Shown here piece by piece: positions 9,801 through 18,691 of a stretch of DNA of 63,416 nt (positions are counted from its first letter, which is position 1; the number at the start of each line of letters is the position of its first letter). The position numbers and the translations under genes are program-made. A model generated the notes under the pieces. The model made no database searches. It saw only the letters and a list, made by a program, of their open reading frames with translations, and was not told the DNA's origin. This stretch comes from Bacillus timonensis (GTDB lineage Bacteria > Bacillota > Bacilli > Bacillales > Bacillaceae_L): the NCBI RefSeq assembly GCF_000285535.1, contig NZ_HE610987.1, forward strand, positions 325,573-388,988, read 5' to 3'.

Positions 9801-10596
9801 GATTGAAAGATATATTTCCTTCAAGAACAAAATCATTTGCATCTTTACTGTAGATTAGCTTGGCTTCCATATTATTATCAAAGATTCCCTTTAGGCCACT
9901 TATAGATGGCTCCCATTTTCCTTTTTTATATTGAGATATACCAAGATTTGTTGCTAGTTCGCTAATTTTTACATTTTGGAACAAAGCGGAACCGTCCCAG
10001 ACGTTAAGTCCAAGAAAACCTTTACTATACAAATCAATATTTACATCAATAACAGGAGTGAATCTATTTTCCCAATAAACCTTGATATTATCCTCTACCA
10101 CCTTTACCTTCAAATGATAGATTTGACCTTCGCGTAATGTTACGTGGAATTCTTCTTTTAATCTACTATCGTCACGAGCGTCACGAAGTCGAATGATACC
10201 AGCATTTGGAACAATTTGCAGCATATAAGAATCCCATCCATCTTCACTAGAACGGAACACTAAAGTAGCATCCGCATTCTTATCCATTACTTTAATATCT
10301 GACTCATAAATAAAGTCCTCTGACATAACCTCTGATATTGCCATGACATTTTCTTTAGGTTCTGAAGTAAGCAAAAGTCCCTGTTCTGTATCTTCTAATG
10401 TTCCTTTTCCTTTTACTTGCCATTCTTTAATATTTGTAGAGGCTTTAGTTATGCTATTAATTGTCGGACCCTCCCCTGTTTCATTTATTTCAGTAGCCCA
10501 TCCTGTCAACGGATAGACGAACAAGGAAGACAAAGATGTAATAAAGAGCAAAGTTGACAAAATTACATTAAAAAATCTTCTCAAATTAGGCTTCAT
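6808..10596 (-). CDS. Secreted multidomain GH32 fructan hydrolase (levanase/inulinase-like)
   Basis: A 1262-residue enzyme predicted to cut beta-fructosyl polymers outside the cell. Order: signal peptide (1-36, cleaved near WATE); two LamG/DUF1080-like concanavalin modules (about 55-215 and 225-378); the five-bladed GH32 domain (about 388-700) with nucleophile Asp400 in SDPNG, FRDPK (Asp528) and acid/base Glu579 in ECPD; the GH32 C-terminal beta-sandwich (about 720-865, DDSSVEVF); a Big_2 Ig-like domain (about 876-958); a third LamG-like module (about 962-1127); and a ricin-like beta-trefoil remnant (about 1130-1262, two NQRW/RQEW repeats). No sortase or membrane anchor is seen at the C-terminus. 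The usual WMNDPNG is SDPNG here and the first substrate loop is shortened. It is the last gene of the operon. Whether it acts on levan or inulin, endo or exo, is not decidable from sequence. Confidence 0.9.
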   Translation of the reverse strand: MKPNLRRFFNVILSTLLFITSLSSLFVYPLTGWATEINETGEGPTINSITKASTNIKEWQVKGKGTLEDTEQGLLLTSEPKENVMAISEVMSEDFIYESDIKVMDKNADATLVFRSSEDGWDSYMLQIVPNAGIIRLRDARDDSRLKEEFHVTLREGQIYHLKVKVVEDNIKVYWENRFTPVIDVNIDLYSKGFLGLNVWDGSALFQNVKISELATNLGISQYKKGKWEPSISGLKGIFDNNMEAKLIYSKDANDFVLEGNISFNQNQSEAALAFRTNEQGTTGYLAALIKEGNKVRAQLKKADGTVLKTSDRTYKTGDGTKHHLEIKTNGEQIELYVDGFSDAAIKLTDDENKSGFVGFTVTSGSASFQDVYFVPLSNYYNEKYRPDYHYTPARGSVSDPNGLVYYEGEYHLFHQDGGTWAHAVSKDLVNWKRLPIALPWNDYGHVWSGSAVADLNNDSGLFTNSGGKGLIAYYTSFNPDRYNGNQRIGLAYSTDEGRTWKYSTDRPFVIENPGKTGEDPGGWDFRDPKVVRDEENNRWVMVVSGGDHIRFFTSTNLINWKHTDNFGYGEYVRGGVWECPDFFELQVEGTEEKKWVLMISTGANPKTEGSDAEYFVGHLTADGKFVNENPVGKVLKTDYGKEFYASMSFSNMPDNRRVMLAWMTNWDYPFAFPTSGWKGELTIPREVRLIKTNDGIRLAQAPIKELQSIKSTIFQTQNKVINPNNSANLLKGISEGAFEIEAEVEIPTTSTITEFGFTVREGANQKTVIGYRTGEKKLFVERAESGETDFSRLFSTLQEAPLAPENKRIKLNIFVDDSSVEVFANDGKIVFSEVIFPDPSSRNMNFYTKGGEVKVVSLKVHSFANTWNQNSDKETRIVIDSNQRELNIGDSLTLFASVKNGNGKGTQPIIWKSNNSNVVKIDSSQNSKVVLVAQGKGEATILASTPDGKTSESVVVRVYDGEFYTNLTGWKSDLTAAKWTITESGIRGTHTSDANYMAQETGGNFTYEADMMLGESGGAGSVLFRASEDGRSGYYFNLDPNMKAFRLFYKIEGLFEERMVIEKVPAFIQPGKVYKVKIEAKGPHIQIFVDGQKIIDVQDGSFAEGHFGVNVFGGEASYQNVHVSNLSKANLTYTSFTNKATGQAIYSAKSDNGEPVTIGDAGIATIWTLVPTGDEHGSYSIRKEGSRALDLDTGQDRIQLYNYLGYNNQRWIIANNDNGTITISSVHNGKVLEISEEGVLILNDSNPGLERQEWILSSEIN

Positions 10597-10629
10597 CTCC
10601 TACCCTCTCTTCAATAGTTTTTCAACATC

Positions 10630-12483
10630 TTATTTTTCGAGTACTCTTATCCTTATTACCTTTGTTATCCCACTTACTTTGTCTTTTACTTCTATACTAC
10701 TAACACCTGTTTTAATTGCTTTTATCATGATACTGGAGTCATTTAATTGTGTACTTTCAAGACTATCTTGATTTTTAGACGTCCAGATTAATTTAGCATC
10801 CCTCTTAACCCAATCGGGCTTTAATTTTGCTTGAATCGTTTTACTTTCTCCTACTTTCAATGTTACATATTCTTCACTTAAGACAATGCGCTCAACCTCA
10901 TGTTCCTTTGGACGTTCTCGCCATGTTGAATACAAATGATAGAAATCTAGTGAAGTAACATTTATTTTCCCGCCTTTAGAATAAAGTTCAATTTTATCGC
11001 TAGTTGGCTTTGAGTAAATCAGATTCGTGAAAGTATATTCTCCATCATTAACAAATACTTCAATGGATGATTCATCAACAAAACCTCTTATTTTTAGTTG
11101 ATTATTTTTAGAAGAATAATTTGTATTATATCTTGTACCAAATTGGAAGAACTCACCATTGCGGTCAAGCAATATTTCTAATCCTGAGCGCGACCTATCT
11201 AAAAAAAGTTGTCCATCTAGAGTATTATAGCCAAATACCGTCTCCTCCTCTTTTGATTGACGAAGACGAATTCCAAATTCCTCGACATCCTCCCATTCAA
11301 TTATTGCTTCAAATTCAAAAGACGTACCGGAAAATTCATTTAATAGATGCTCTCCCTCAACTTCAATGGACTCCACAGTGGTGTGATCAACCCTTAAACT
11401 TTCAATTTCATTTATTGGTTGTTGAAAGAGCTTAATACTGCCCCCTTCAACAGTCTTTAGGGATAGTTGACGCGGAATAGACATAGAGCCCATCCAAGGA
11501 TTTGTAGGTGACTGGTATGGATACCTCCAGTTTGACATCCATCCTAACCACAATTTACGACCATCATCTTTAGGGATATCGGAAAATGATTGGGCCGCAT
11601 AAAAGTCTTGACCAAAGTCTGTTGTTAAAACTGTTTCAGGAGGATTATCATTTACAAATTGGGTCCCATCAAATTCCCCAATAAAATATTGAGCTGTAGA
11701 ACCGTTTGTTTCATCATTATCGCCAATACTTACTTGAAGCACCCATTTCTTATTGTTTTTATCACCATCAACAGGTAATTGGAATAAATCTGGACATTCC
11801 CAAACAGCTGCGTGTAATCCCTCATTCTCACCAAATTGGCTTTGAAATTTCCAATCAATAAGATTATCAGAATTAAAGAATGATACACTTTGATTTGTTG
11901 ATACTACCATTACCCATTTCTTTGTTTCCTCATGCCAAAACACTTTAGGGTCACGAAAATCCTTAATACCGGGGTTTGATATGACAGGATTCCCTTCATA
12001 TCGCTCCCACGTTCTTCCGTTATCTTGGCTATAGGCAATACTTTGTGCTTCTCCACCCTCTGTATTTGTATAAATTGCTACTAAACCAGCTTTACCACCA
12101 AAGAAACCAGTTGAATCTTTCCAATCAACAACAGCACTCCCGGATAAAGCTTGTCCAAGGGTATCATGCTCTAATGCGACAGGTAAGTGCTCCCAATGAA
12201 GCAAATCTTTACTTACCGCATGAGCCCAGTTACCATTTTTTTGATGGAATAGATGGTACTCTCCTTCAAAATATATTAATCCGTTAGGATCGGCTAAATT
12301 CCCTGTTGGAGTTGAAAAATGGTACTGTGGACGATATAGTTCTGTATAATAATCAGAAGTGGCAGCTTTCATATTATCAGGTCTCAATGCATCCAAATTC
12401 TTTCCAACCTCTCGATTTTGATATATTAAATAAATTACTATTAATAACAAAATAGTTCCGAAAACTGCGAGTAGTTTTTTCAT
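10630..12483 (-). CDS. Membrane-anchored GH32 fructan hydrolase with Ig-like domain
   Basis: A 617-residue GH32 enzyme. An N-terminal helix (LLAVFGTILLLIVIYLIY) with no clear cleavage site suggests a signal anchor that leaves the enzyme outside the membrane. The GH32 propeller follows, with Asp65 in ADPNG, FRDPK (Asp178) and Glu229 in ECPD, then the beta-sandwich (DESSIEVFVNDGEYTF) and a C-terminal Big_2 domain (about 530-617, VTLKVGESKTIQA). Like the larger secreted enzyme it lacks the canonical WMNDPNG and the long QHNP..WGPMHWGHA loop, having HQKNGNWAHA instead. This suggests the two arose from a common extracellular GH32 subgroup. It lies 33 bases upstream of the large GH32 gene and after the fructokinase gene. 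Confidence 0.9.
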   Translation of the reverse strand: MKKLLAVFGTILLLIVIYLIYQNREVGKNLDALRPDNMKAATSDYYTELYRPQYHFSTPTGNLADPNGLIYFEGEYHLFHQKNGNWAHAVSKDLLHWEHLPVALEHDTLGQALSGSAVVDWKDSTGFFGGKAGLVAIYTNTEGGEAQSIAYSQDNGRTWERYEGNPVISNPGIKDFRDPKVFWHEETKKWVMVVSTNQSVSFFNSDNLIDWKFQSQFGENEGLHAAVWECPDLFQLPVDGDKNNKKWVLQVSIGDNDETNGSTAQYFIGEFDGTQFVNDNPPETVLTTDFGQDFYAAQSFSDIPKDDGRKLWLGWMSNWRYPYQSPTNPWMGSMSIPRQLSLKTVEGGSIKLFQQPINEIESLRVDHTTVESIEVEGEHLLNEFSGTSFEFEAIIEWEDVEEFGIRLRQSKEEETVFGYNTLDGQLFLDRSRSGLEILLDRNGEFFQFGTRYNTNYSSKNNQLKIRGFVDESSIEVFVNDGEYTFTNLIYSKPTSDKIELYSKGGKINVTSLDFYHLYSTWRERPKEHEVERIVLSEEYVTLKVGESKTIQAKLKPDWVKRDAKLIWTSKNQDSLESTQLNDSSIMIKAIKTGVSSIEVKDKVSGITKVIRIRVLEK

Positions 12484-12572
12484 TGTTGCCTGTTACTACC
12501 TTCCTTTTAAAAAGTTTTGAAAGACCATCAACCTTCAACTAATTTTGATTAATAAATTGCTGAAATCAACAA

Positions 12573-13532
12573 TTAGACTTTGCTAGCTATAAATTCCTTT
12601 ATTTCATCCCTTGTTGGCATGGACGGAATAGCCCCTTTTCTCTGTGCAACATAGGCTCCCATTGCATTTCCAAAACGTAAAATTTGCTCTATCTTTTCTT
12701 GCTTTACTTCCTCTTCTAATAAATCATTATTTAATAGTTGAAATAAGACCCCCGCAAAAAATGCGTCACCACACCCTGTTGTATCAACTGCCTTCACAGA
12801 AAAACCTGGTACAAACACTAACCCATTTTTGTTATATGCATAACTTCCTTGGTCTCCTAATGTAACAAAAAGAAGAGAAAGGTGATATTGTTCATAAATT
12901 TGTTTAGCCCCAATAGCAATGTCTTTTGTACCTGTTAAAAATTCCAATTCCTCCTCTGAAACCTTGACTATATCTGCATAATTCATAATTAATTCTATTT
13001 CCTGTTTTGCAAGGTCTAGACTATCCCATAGAGGTAGCCGTAAATTAACATCTAAAGAAATAACCACATTATGTTGTTTTGCATAATTTAATGCTGTTAA
13101 TGTAGCCTCTCTTGAAGGGTCATTCGTCATAGATATTGAGCCCACATGAAAAATACGAGATTCAGAGATCAGACGAAGATCTATTTCCTCCTTCGCGAGC
13201 ATCATATCTGCTCCTGGTCGTCTATAAAAAGAAAATGATCGATCTCCTTTTTCATTAATATGAACAAATGCAAGTGTTGTATTGATATTTGAAAAAACTA
13301 TTCCATTTGTATGTACACCCTTTGATTGCAAGGTGGACACTAAAAAGTGACCGAAACTGTCATTGCCAACACTGCCAATAAATTCTGTTTCCATTCCTAA
13401 ACATGCCAAAGAAACTAAAACATTTCCCGGAGCCCCCCCCGGATTGGCTTCAAAAACTGGATTTCCCTGTTTGTTTAAACCATTGGGAGTAAAATCAATT
13501 AGTATTTCTCCTAACGCGGATACATCTTTCAT
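12573..13532 (-). CDS. Fructokinase (PfkB/ribokinase family)
   Basis: A carbohydrate kinase expected to make fructose-6-phosphate from fructose and ATP in the cytoplasm. The PfkB family signatures are clear: N-terminal GGAPGNVLVSLACLG and the C-terminal DTTGCGDAFFAGVLFQLL, whose Asp is the catalytic base. The length of about 320 residues is normal. The ATG at 13532 follows AGGTG; a GTG one codon earlier is the alternative. It sits among three GH32 genes and an ABC sugar importer, which supports fructose as the substrate. A terminator-like hairpin separates it from the GH32 gene upstream, so its transcript level may be reduced relative to the transporter genes. Confidence 0.9.
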   Translation of the reverse strand: MKDVSALGEILIDFTPNGLNKQGNPVFEANPGGAPGNVLVSLACLGMETEFIGSVGNDSFGHFLVSTLQSKGVHTNGIVFSNINTTLAFVHINEKGDRSFSFYRRPGADMMLAKEEIDLRLISESRIFHVGSISMTNDPSREATLTALNYAKQHNVVISLDVNLRLPLWDSLDLAKQEIELIMNYADIVKVSEEELEFLTGTKDIAIGAKQIYEQYHLSLLFVTLGDQGSYAYNKNGLVFVPGFSVKAVDTTGCGDAFFAGVLFQLLNNDLLEEEVKQEKIEQILRFGNAMGAYVAQRKGAIPSMPTRDEIKEFIASKV

Positions 13533-13580
13533 CACCAGACACCTACTTACCTTTATTATTCTCGATTTAACTAATTACAG

Positions 13581-13631
13581 TTTTTTATAAAAAAGTAGCC
13601 AGAGGGTAGTTAACTACATACTTCCTCTGGC
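13581..13631 (-). terminator. Intra-operon terminator/attenuator
   Basis: On the minus strand GCCAGAGG and CCTCTGGC pair across an 18-base loop and are followed by TACTTTTTTAT. It lies between the cytoplasmic GH32 gene and the fructokinase gene. Confidence 0.75.
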
Positions 13632-13647
13632 TGTTAAGATACACTTC

Positions 13648-15105
13648 TTAAATTATTGAAGGAATTGAAATTTTTCCATGAACTACTTTTACCTTACCCT
13701 CAGATGCGAAGAGTGAAATTCCTTCACATGCTTTATCAGGGTAGACTAAACTCGTTAATGCCTTCGCTCCTTCGTTAATAAATAATTCAACCGAAGAAGA
13801 ATCAATAATAACTCGGAGCTGTATTCTTTTTGATTCATTTAGTTTTAACATTTGAGGCCTGAAGAAATTATCGGAAAAGTCTACTTTCCCAGAATGTTTA
13901 CGTTCTAAAGTTAAAGCATTATCTATTGAATTGATGCAAATCGTTGTATATTGTGCTTCCGTGTGATGTATTGTTATCCCATACTGGATAGCATTATTGT
14001 TTTCAAATATTAGTTCAATCTCTGCATATTCTGCATCAACCTCAAAGTTGTCTGTACCATTAGTGCCTATGGTGACACCCTTTATTTCTGTTTTATTAGT
14101 AAAGTACTTGTCTAATTCACTTACAACTTTTTGTACTATTTCAAAATTCCCATGTGTTTCTCGTAGCTTTAGTTCTCTGGGCAGTGTCATCTGACTTCTC
14201 CATCCATCAGTTGGAACTTGATTTGCATACCGCCAGTTACTCATCCACCCAAGATAAATTCTTCTCCCATCTTCTTTTGGAACATTTGAAAAACTAACAC
14301 CTGCATAATTGTCTTTTCCATAGTCCAGCCATTTTACATCATCATGTTCTGCTACAAAATTTTTCCCATCAAAAGACCCCACAAAGTATTGGGTACGTGA
14401 ACCAGAATCAAATCTAGGATTGTCTCCAATACTGACGATGAGTACCCATTTCTTACGATTTGAATGTTCTACCGTTAATTCAAATAAGTCTGGACATTCC
14501 CATACCCCATCGTGGGATCCGATACCTTCACCAAATTCACTTTCAAACTGCCAATCTGTAAGATTAGGAGATGAATATATTGATATGGTTTGTTCTGTTG
14601 CTAGTACCATGACCCATTTACTACTTTCCTCATGCCAAAATACTTTTGGATCTCTAAAATCAACCTTCGTTGGGTGAGTTAATACTGGGTTCCCATCATA
14701 CTTGATCCAAGTTCTCCCTTTGTCATAGCTATATGCTAAGCTTTGTGATTGTTCTGGAGGATTATGTGTTTCATCCTCCAAGTGGTGAGTAAAAATAGCT
14801 ACCAACCCAGGTTCATTTGGGAAGAAACCAGAGGTGTTGTTCCAATCAACGATAGCACTTCCCGAAAAAATAGTTCCATGCTCGTCTGGAGAAAGGGCTA
14901 TCTCTAATTCCTCCCACTTAATTAGATCCTTACTAACTGCGTGGCCCCAGTGCATGGGGCCCCAAATACTATCATTCGGATTATGTTGAAAAAATAAATG
15001 GTATTCACCTTTGAAATATACTAAACCATTCGGATCATTCATCCAATTTCTCTTAGGAGAAAAGTGCAATGCTGGTCTATATTTTTCAAGTTTAGTAGTC
15101 TTCAA
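13648..15105 (-). CDS. Cytoplasmic GH32 beta-fructosidase (sucrose/fructo-oligosaccharide hydrolase)
   Basis: A 485-residue GH32 enzyme with no signal peptide, so cytoplasmic. It has the canonical motifs: NWMNDPNGLVY (nucleophile Asp), FFQHNPNDSIWGPMHWGHAVSKDL, VDFRDPKVFWHE and DGVWECPDLFEL (acid/base Glu), then the C-terminal beta-sandwich with DSSSVELFINEG. It would release fructose from sucrose or short fructo-oligosaccharides brought in by the adjacent ABC importer. There is no PTS in the cluster, so an unphosphorylated substrate is more likely than sucrose-6-phosphate. The start is TTG with AGGAGG upstream. It follows the binding-protein gene after 14 bases. Confidence 0.92.
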   Translation of the reverse strand: MKTTKLEKYRPALHFSPKRNWMNDPNGLVYFKGEYHLFFQHNPNDSIWGPMHWGHAVSKDLIKWEELEIALSPDEHGTIFSGSAIVDWNNTSGFFPNEPGLVAIFTHHLEDETHNPPEQSQSLAYSYDKGRTWIKYDGNPVLTHPTKVDFRDPKVFWHEESSKWVMVLATEQTISIYSSPNLTDWQFESEFGEGIGSHDGVWECPDLFELTVEHSNRKKWVLIVSIGDNPRFDSGSRTQYFVGSFDGKNFVAEHDDVKWLDYGKDNYAGVSFSNVPKEDGRRIYLGWMSNWRYANQVPTDGWRSQMTLPRELKLRETHGNFEIVQKVVSELDKYFTNKTEIKGVTIGTNGTDNFEVDAEYAEIELIFENNNAIQYGITIHHTEAQYTTICINSIDNALTLERKHSGKVDFSDNFFRPQMLKLNESKRIQLRVIIDSSSVELFINEGAKALTSLVYPDKACEGISLFASEGKVKVVHGKISIPSII

Positions 15106-15119
15106 TCCCTTACCTCCTA

Positions 15120-16733
15120 TTAATTAACAGTTCTGTCATATCCATCCTGTTTAATTTGCAACCATGTACTTAATCCAAGTCTTTCAAGTTCTGCTAAATA
15201 TTCATCCCACTCTGCATCAATGTTTCCATTCGTCATCCATTCAGCACGTTTTCTGTTTACATATGCAAATAAATCAGTCTCAATCTTTGATTTTTCATCA
15301 GCCTCTTCCAATGAGAAGAATACTGGCGGATAAAAATTCTCACTTTTTATATGTGGCACAATTACGTCCTTCAATAAATCTAGTCTCCATGCAGCATCAT
15401 CTGGTTTTGTTGTATATTTACCGTAATACTCATCAAGGATTGCTAATGGACCAGCTACACTAGTTTTTTCTCTTAGTTCGACTGGAGCAGTTCCTTCTAA
15501 TGGTAAGTGTTTCAACATACCTGCAGCTTCATCAAATTCAAAGATATTTTGCTGTTCTGAATCACCATAAGTACCCCAGTTATTTTGAACTGATTGTAGT
15601 GGTTCATATAATTTATCAATCCACTTTGCTGTTAATTCTAAGTTTTTATTTGAACTTGTTATTACCATTCGTCCACGATCAAGTCCAAAGCCATTTGTTT
15701 GCGCTACATTAACCTCTCCAGAAGGTCCTGCTAGCGGAGGCATTACATCGTATGAATCATTCATCCCCGTTATATTTCCTTTGTCCCAAGTGAAATATAG
15801 TCCATATTTGTGGTCCTTACCCTTTGCAACATATTTGTTCCAATCGTGTTCAAATGCTTCAACATCGATCAATCCTAATTCGTGTAATTCATTAAAGAAT
15901 TTCATTCCTTCTTTGTATCCTTCTTGTGCAGCTGTAAACACAACTTCTCCATCATCTGTTACAACTGTATGATCCCAGTTGTCGCCTAAACCAAATGAAG
16001 CAAATAAGAAAGCTGGATCCTCTCCACCATGGTTAATAATAAATGAAAGTGGAATCTCATCGGCTTCACCATTACCGTTTGGATCCTGCGTCTTGAAAGC
16101 AATTAATACTTCTTTTAATTCCTCAGTTGTTTTTGGCATTTCCAAACCTAAGTTATTTAACCACTCAACGTTAATCCAAGGAAGATCATCAACCACTTGT
16201 ATACGCTCTTTTCCACTACCTAATTCTTCAATCCATGGAAAACTATAAATATGACCGTCTGGCGCTGTGATCATTGATCTGTATTCTGGTGCTTCTTCAA
16301 GAACCTTTTGTAAGTTAGGCATATATTGTTCAATAAGATCCTCAACAGGTACAATTGTTCCATCTTTTGCATATTTTAATAGATCGTAATCACTAAACGC
16401 CGCATCCATGATAGCATCTGGTAATTCACCACTTGCTAGTGCCAAGTTTCTTTTTTCGATAAATTGGTCCTTTGTGTAATTTTTCCAATCAATTTGAACT
16501 CCAGTTTCTTCTTCCAATCTCTGATAGATTAATTTCTCATTTGGATCAGTAGGTGCCAAAGCAGAACTTTGGGTCATAAAGTGAAGTGTAACTTTCTCTT
16601 CGAGTGGGAAATTAATGTCCTTTAACCCCAGATCCTCTGACGAAGAACTTTTACTACTTTTCCCGCCGACACATCCTGAAAGCACTACACTAAAAGCCAG
16701 GAAAACTACCAATAGCTTGTAAAACTTTTTCAT
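15120..16733 (-). CDS. ABC transporter sugar-binding lipoprotein
   Basis: An extracellular solute-binding lipoprotein of the long (about 540-residue) family 1 type. The signal peptide ends in LSGC, giving a lipid-anchored Cys. The ATG at 16733 is preceded by GGAGGGG; an earlier in-frame codon at 16748 has no ribosome binding site. The first segment SALAPTDPNEKLIYQRLEEETGVQIDW is typical of LipO-type binding proteins that work with LplB/YtcP-like permeases. Its two permeases are encoded immediately upstream and a cytoplasmic GH32 immediately downstream, so the ligand is probably a fructo-oligosaccharide. Confidence 0.9.
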   Translation of the reverse strand: MKKFYKLLVVFLAFSVVLSGCVGGKSSKSSSSEDLGLKDINFPLEEKVTLHFMTQSSALAPTDPNEKLIYQRLEEETGVQIDWKNYTKDQFIEKRNLALASGELPDAIMDAAFSDYDLLKYAKDGTIVPVEDLIEQYMPNLQKVLEEAPEYRSMITAPDGHIYSFPWIEELGSGKERIQVVDDLPWINVEWLNNLGLEMPKTTEELKEVLIAFKTQDPNGNGEADEIPLSFIINHGGEDPAFLFASFGLGDNWDHTVVTDDGEVVFTAAQEGYKEGMKFFNELHELGLIDVEAFEHDWNKYVAKGKDHKYGLYFTWDKGNITGMNDSYDVMPPLAGPSGEVNVAQTNGFGLDRGRMVITSSNKNLELTAKWIDKLYEPLQSVQNNWGTYGDSEQQNIFEFDEAAGMLKHLPLEGTAPVELREKTSVAGPLAILDEYYGKYTTKPDDAAWRLDLLKDVIVPHIKSENFYPPVFFSLEEADEKSKIETDLFAYVNRKRAEWMTNGNIDAEWDEYLAELERLGLSTWLQIKQDGYDRTVN

Positions 16734-16757
16734 AAATAACCCCTCCATTTATCTTTT

Positions 16758-17636
16758 TTATTTTAATGACCCTACCATTACACCTTTTTCAAAATACTTC
16801 TGGAAGAATGGATACATAATTAGCAATGGTAAGCTTGAAACAACGATTGATGCATATTTGATTTTTTCTGCAAGTTTACTTAATTCTGCCATTGCAAGTT
16901 GGTCACTAATCATGCCTGGTTGAACTTGGTTTTGAATAAGGATAGAACGTAAAACTAGTTGTAATGGATGTAGTTCTTGGTCCTCTAAATAGATCATTGC
17001 ATCAAAATAGGAATTCCACTGACCAACAAAGGCATATAAAGCTAAGACAAATATGATAGGCTTGGACAATGGCAACACTATTTTTAAAAAGATTTTCAAC
17101 TCTGAAGCACCATCAATTTTAGCTGCTTCAAAAAGCTCTTTTGGTAAGCTCTTAAAAAATGTTCTAGCTAAAATAATATTCCAAACACTAATCGCACCCG
17201 GAAGGATAATGGCCCATATCGTATTTAACATTCCTAAATCCTTTACTACTAAGTAGGTCGGAATTAACCCACCGCTAAAGAACATTGTAATTAGGAAAAA
17301 TACCATGATTACATTTTTCCCTCTAAAACCATCAAGCGATAACGGGTATGCTGCAAATATCGTTACTAGAATTGTAACAAGCGTAAATCCTACTGAATAA
17401 ACGATGGAATTAATAAATCCTTTTATCATTAAGTCATCTTGAAAAATCCTTTTATACCCTTCCAGGCTCCAATCATTTGGATTTAATGAAAATCCCCTAC
17501 TAAGTAATACATTTGGATCCAGGAAAGAGGCTAAAAGAATATAAAGTAACGGTAATAAAACTACTAAAACGAGTAGTATTAAAACAATTTTGTTACTAAA
17601 AAGAAGGAATCGATCTCCTTTAGTATGATTTTTCAT
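16758..17636 (-). CDS. ABC sugar permease, YtcP/LplC type
   Basis: A 292-residue inner-membrane permease of the MalG-like group with about six hydrophobic segments. The cytoplasmic EAA loop that contacts the ATPase is visible as ELFEAAKIDGASELKIFLKIVLPLSKPI. AGGGGGTGA precedes the ATG. The upstream permease gene ends 17 bases before it and the binding-protein gene starts 24 bases after it. No ATPase gene is in the operon, so it probably uses a shared ATPase such as MsmX. Confidence 0.92.
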   Translation of the reverse strand: MKNHTKGDRFLLFSNKIVLILLVLVVLLPLLYILLASFLDPNVLLSRGFSLNPNDWSLEGYKRIFQDDLMIKGFINSIVYSVGFTLVTILVTIFAAYPLSLDGFRGKNVIMVFFLITMFFSGGLIPTYLVVKDLGMLNTIWAIILPGAISVWNIILARTFFKSLPKELFEAAKIDGASELKIFLKIVLPLSKPIIFVLALYAFVGQWNSYFDAMIYLEDQELHPLQLVLRSILIQNQVQPGMISDQLAMAELSKLAEKIKYASIVVSSLPLLIMYPFFQKYFEKGVMVGSLK

Positions 17637-17653
17637 CTGCTATTCACCCCCTG

Positions 17654-18646
17654 TTAATATAAACCTTCACCTTCATTTAATTTTTTCACAACAAAGTTGA
17701 CGAAAACTAGTAAGATTACATTAATAACGGAGTTAAACAATCCTACTGCAGTTGAATAGGCATAATCACCTGCTTGCAATCCAACTTTATATACATAGGT
17801 TGGCAAGATTTCAGAAGTTGGTATGTTCATAGCTGTTTGCATGAGGTAAGCCTTTTCAAATCCAATTGCCATTATTCCACCTGCTCCTAGAATAAATAAA
17901 ACAGCCATTAATGGTTTTAATGTTGGAAGATCAATATGTCTAATCCTTTGTAAAAGTGTTGCTCCATCAATGGTAGCAGCATCATGCAGTTGAGGATCAA
18001 CGTTTGCGAGAGCGGCCACATATATAATGGAAGACCAACCAGCTGCTTGCCAAATCCCAGATACAATATAAACCGATCGAAAATATTCCGGATCAGTCAT
18101 AAAAGAAACTGGTTCGTTAAAAAATATTGATAATAATGCGTTAATGGGTCCTGTAGGTGAAAGAAAGATAAACAACATCCCAGTAATAACAACGACGGAA
18201 ATAAAATTTGGGGCATACAAGATTAGTTGAATATTTTTCTTTATTGCTGCTCTTCTTACCTGATTAAGACTTAAAGCTAAAATAATTGGAACTGGGAAAC
18301 CTAAAATCAAACCGTAAACGCTTAACTTAAGCGTATTCATAAAAATCTCCGCAAAATTTGGGGATGTCAAAAAGTCCTTAAAATGCTCAAAGCCTACCCA
18401 ATCACTCCCCAGAATTCCCTTCATTGGACTAAAATCTTTAAATGCGATAATAGCCCCATACATCGGTACATATTTAAAAACTATCGTTAGTAAAATAGCA
18501 GGAACTAAAAACAAATAAAGGGTATAGTTACGTTTGAAATAATGTAAAAAGCTCTCCCTCTTTTTATTCTGGACTTTTACTAACTTTAGAGAATCCGAGA
18601 TTTTCTCTCTTTTATTCTCTTTATCTTTTGTAATTGGCAATCCCAT
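17654..18646 (-). CDS. ABC sugar permease, LplB type
   Basis: A 330-residue permease with a charged N-terminal cytoplasmic tail, then YTLYLFLVPAILLTIVFKYVPMYGAIIAFKDF, a signature start of LplB-like permeases. The EAA-type loop reads DAATIDGATLLQRIRHIDLPTLKPL. It is the first gene of the fructan operon, with AGGGGGGAT upstream of the ATG. The promoter and three LacI-type operators lie in the 200 bases before it. It pairs with the next permease to form the membrane channel of the importer. Confidence 0.92.
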   Translation of the reverse strand: MGLPITKDKENKREKISDSLKLVKVQNKKRESFLHYFKRNYTLYLFLVPAILLTIVFKYVPMYGAIIAFKDFSPMKGILGSDWVGFEHFKDFLTSPNFAEIFMNTLKLSVYGLILGFPVPIILALSLNQVRRAAIKKNIQLILYAPNFISVVVITGMLFIFLSPTGPINALLSIFFNEPVSFMTDPEYFRSVYIVSGIWQAAGWSSIIYVAALANVDPQLHDAATIDGATLLQRIRHIDLPTLKPLMAVLFILGAGGIMAIGFEKAYLMQTAMNIPTSEILPTYVYKVGLQAGDYAYSTAVGLFNSVINVILLVFVNFVVKKLNEGEGLY

Positions 18647-18691
18647 AAAAGAATATCCCCCCTAAACTAGAATACTTAAGGTGCTCTATTG

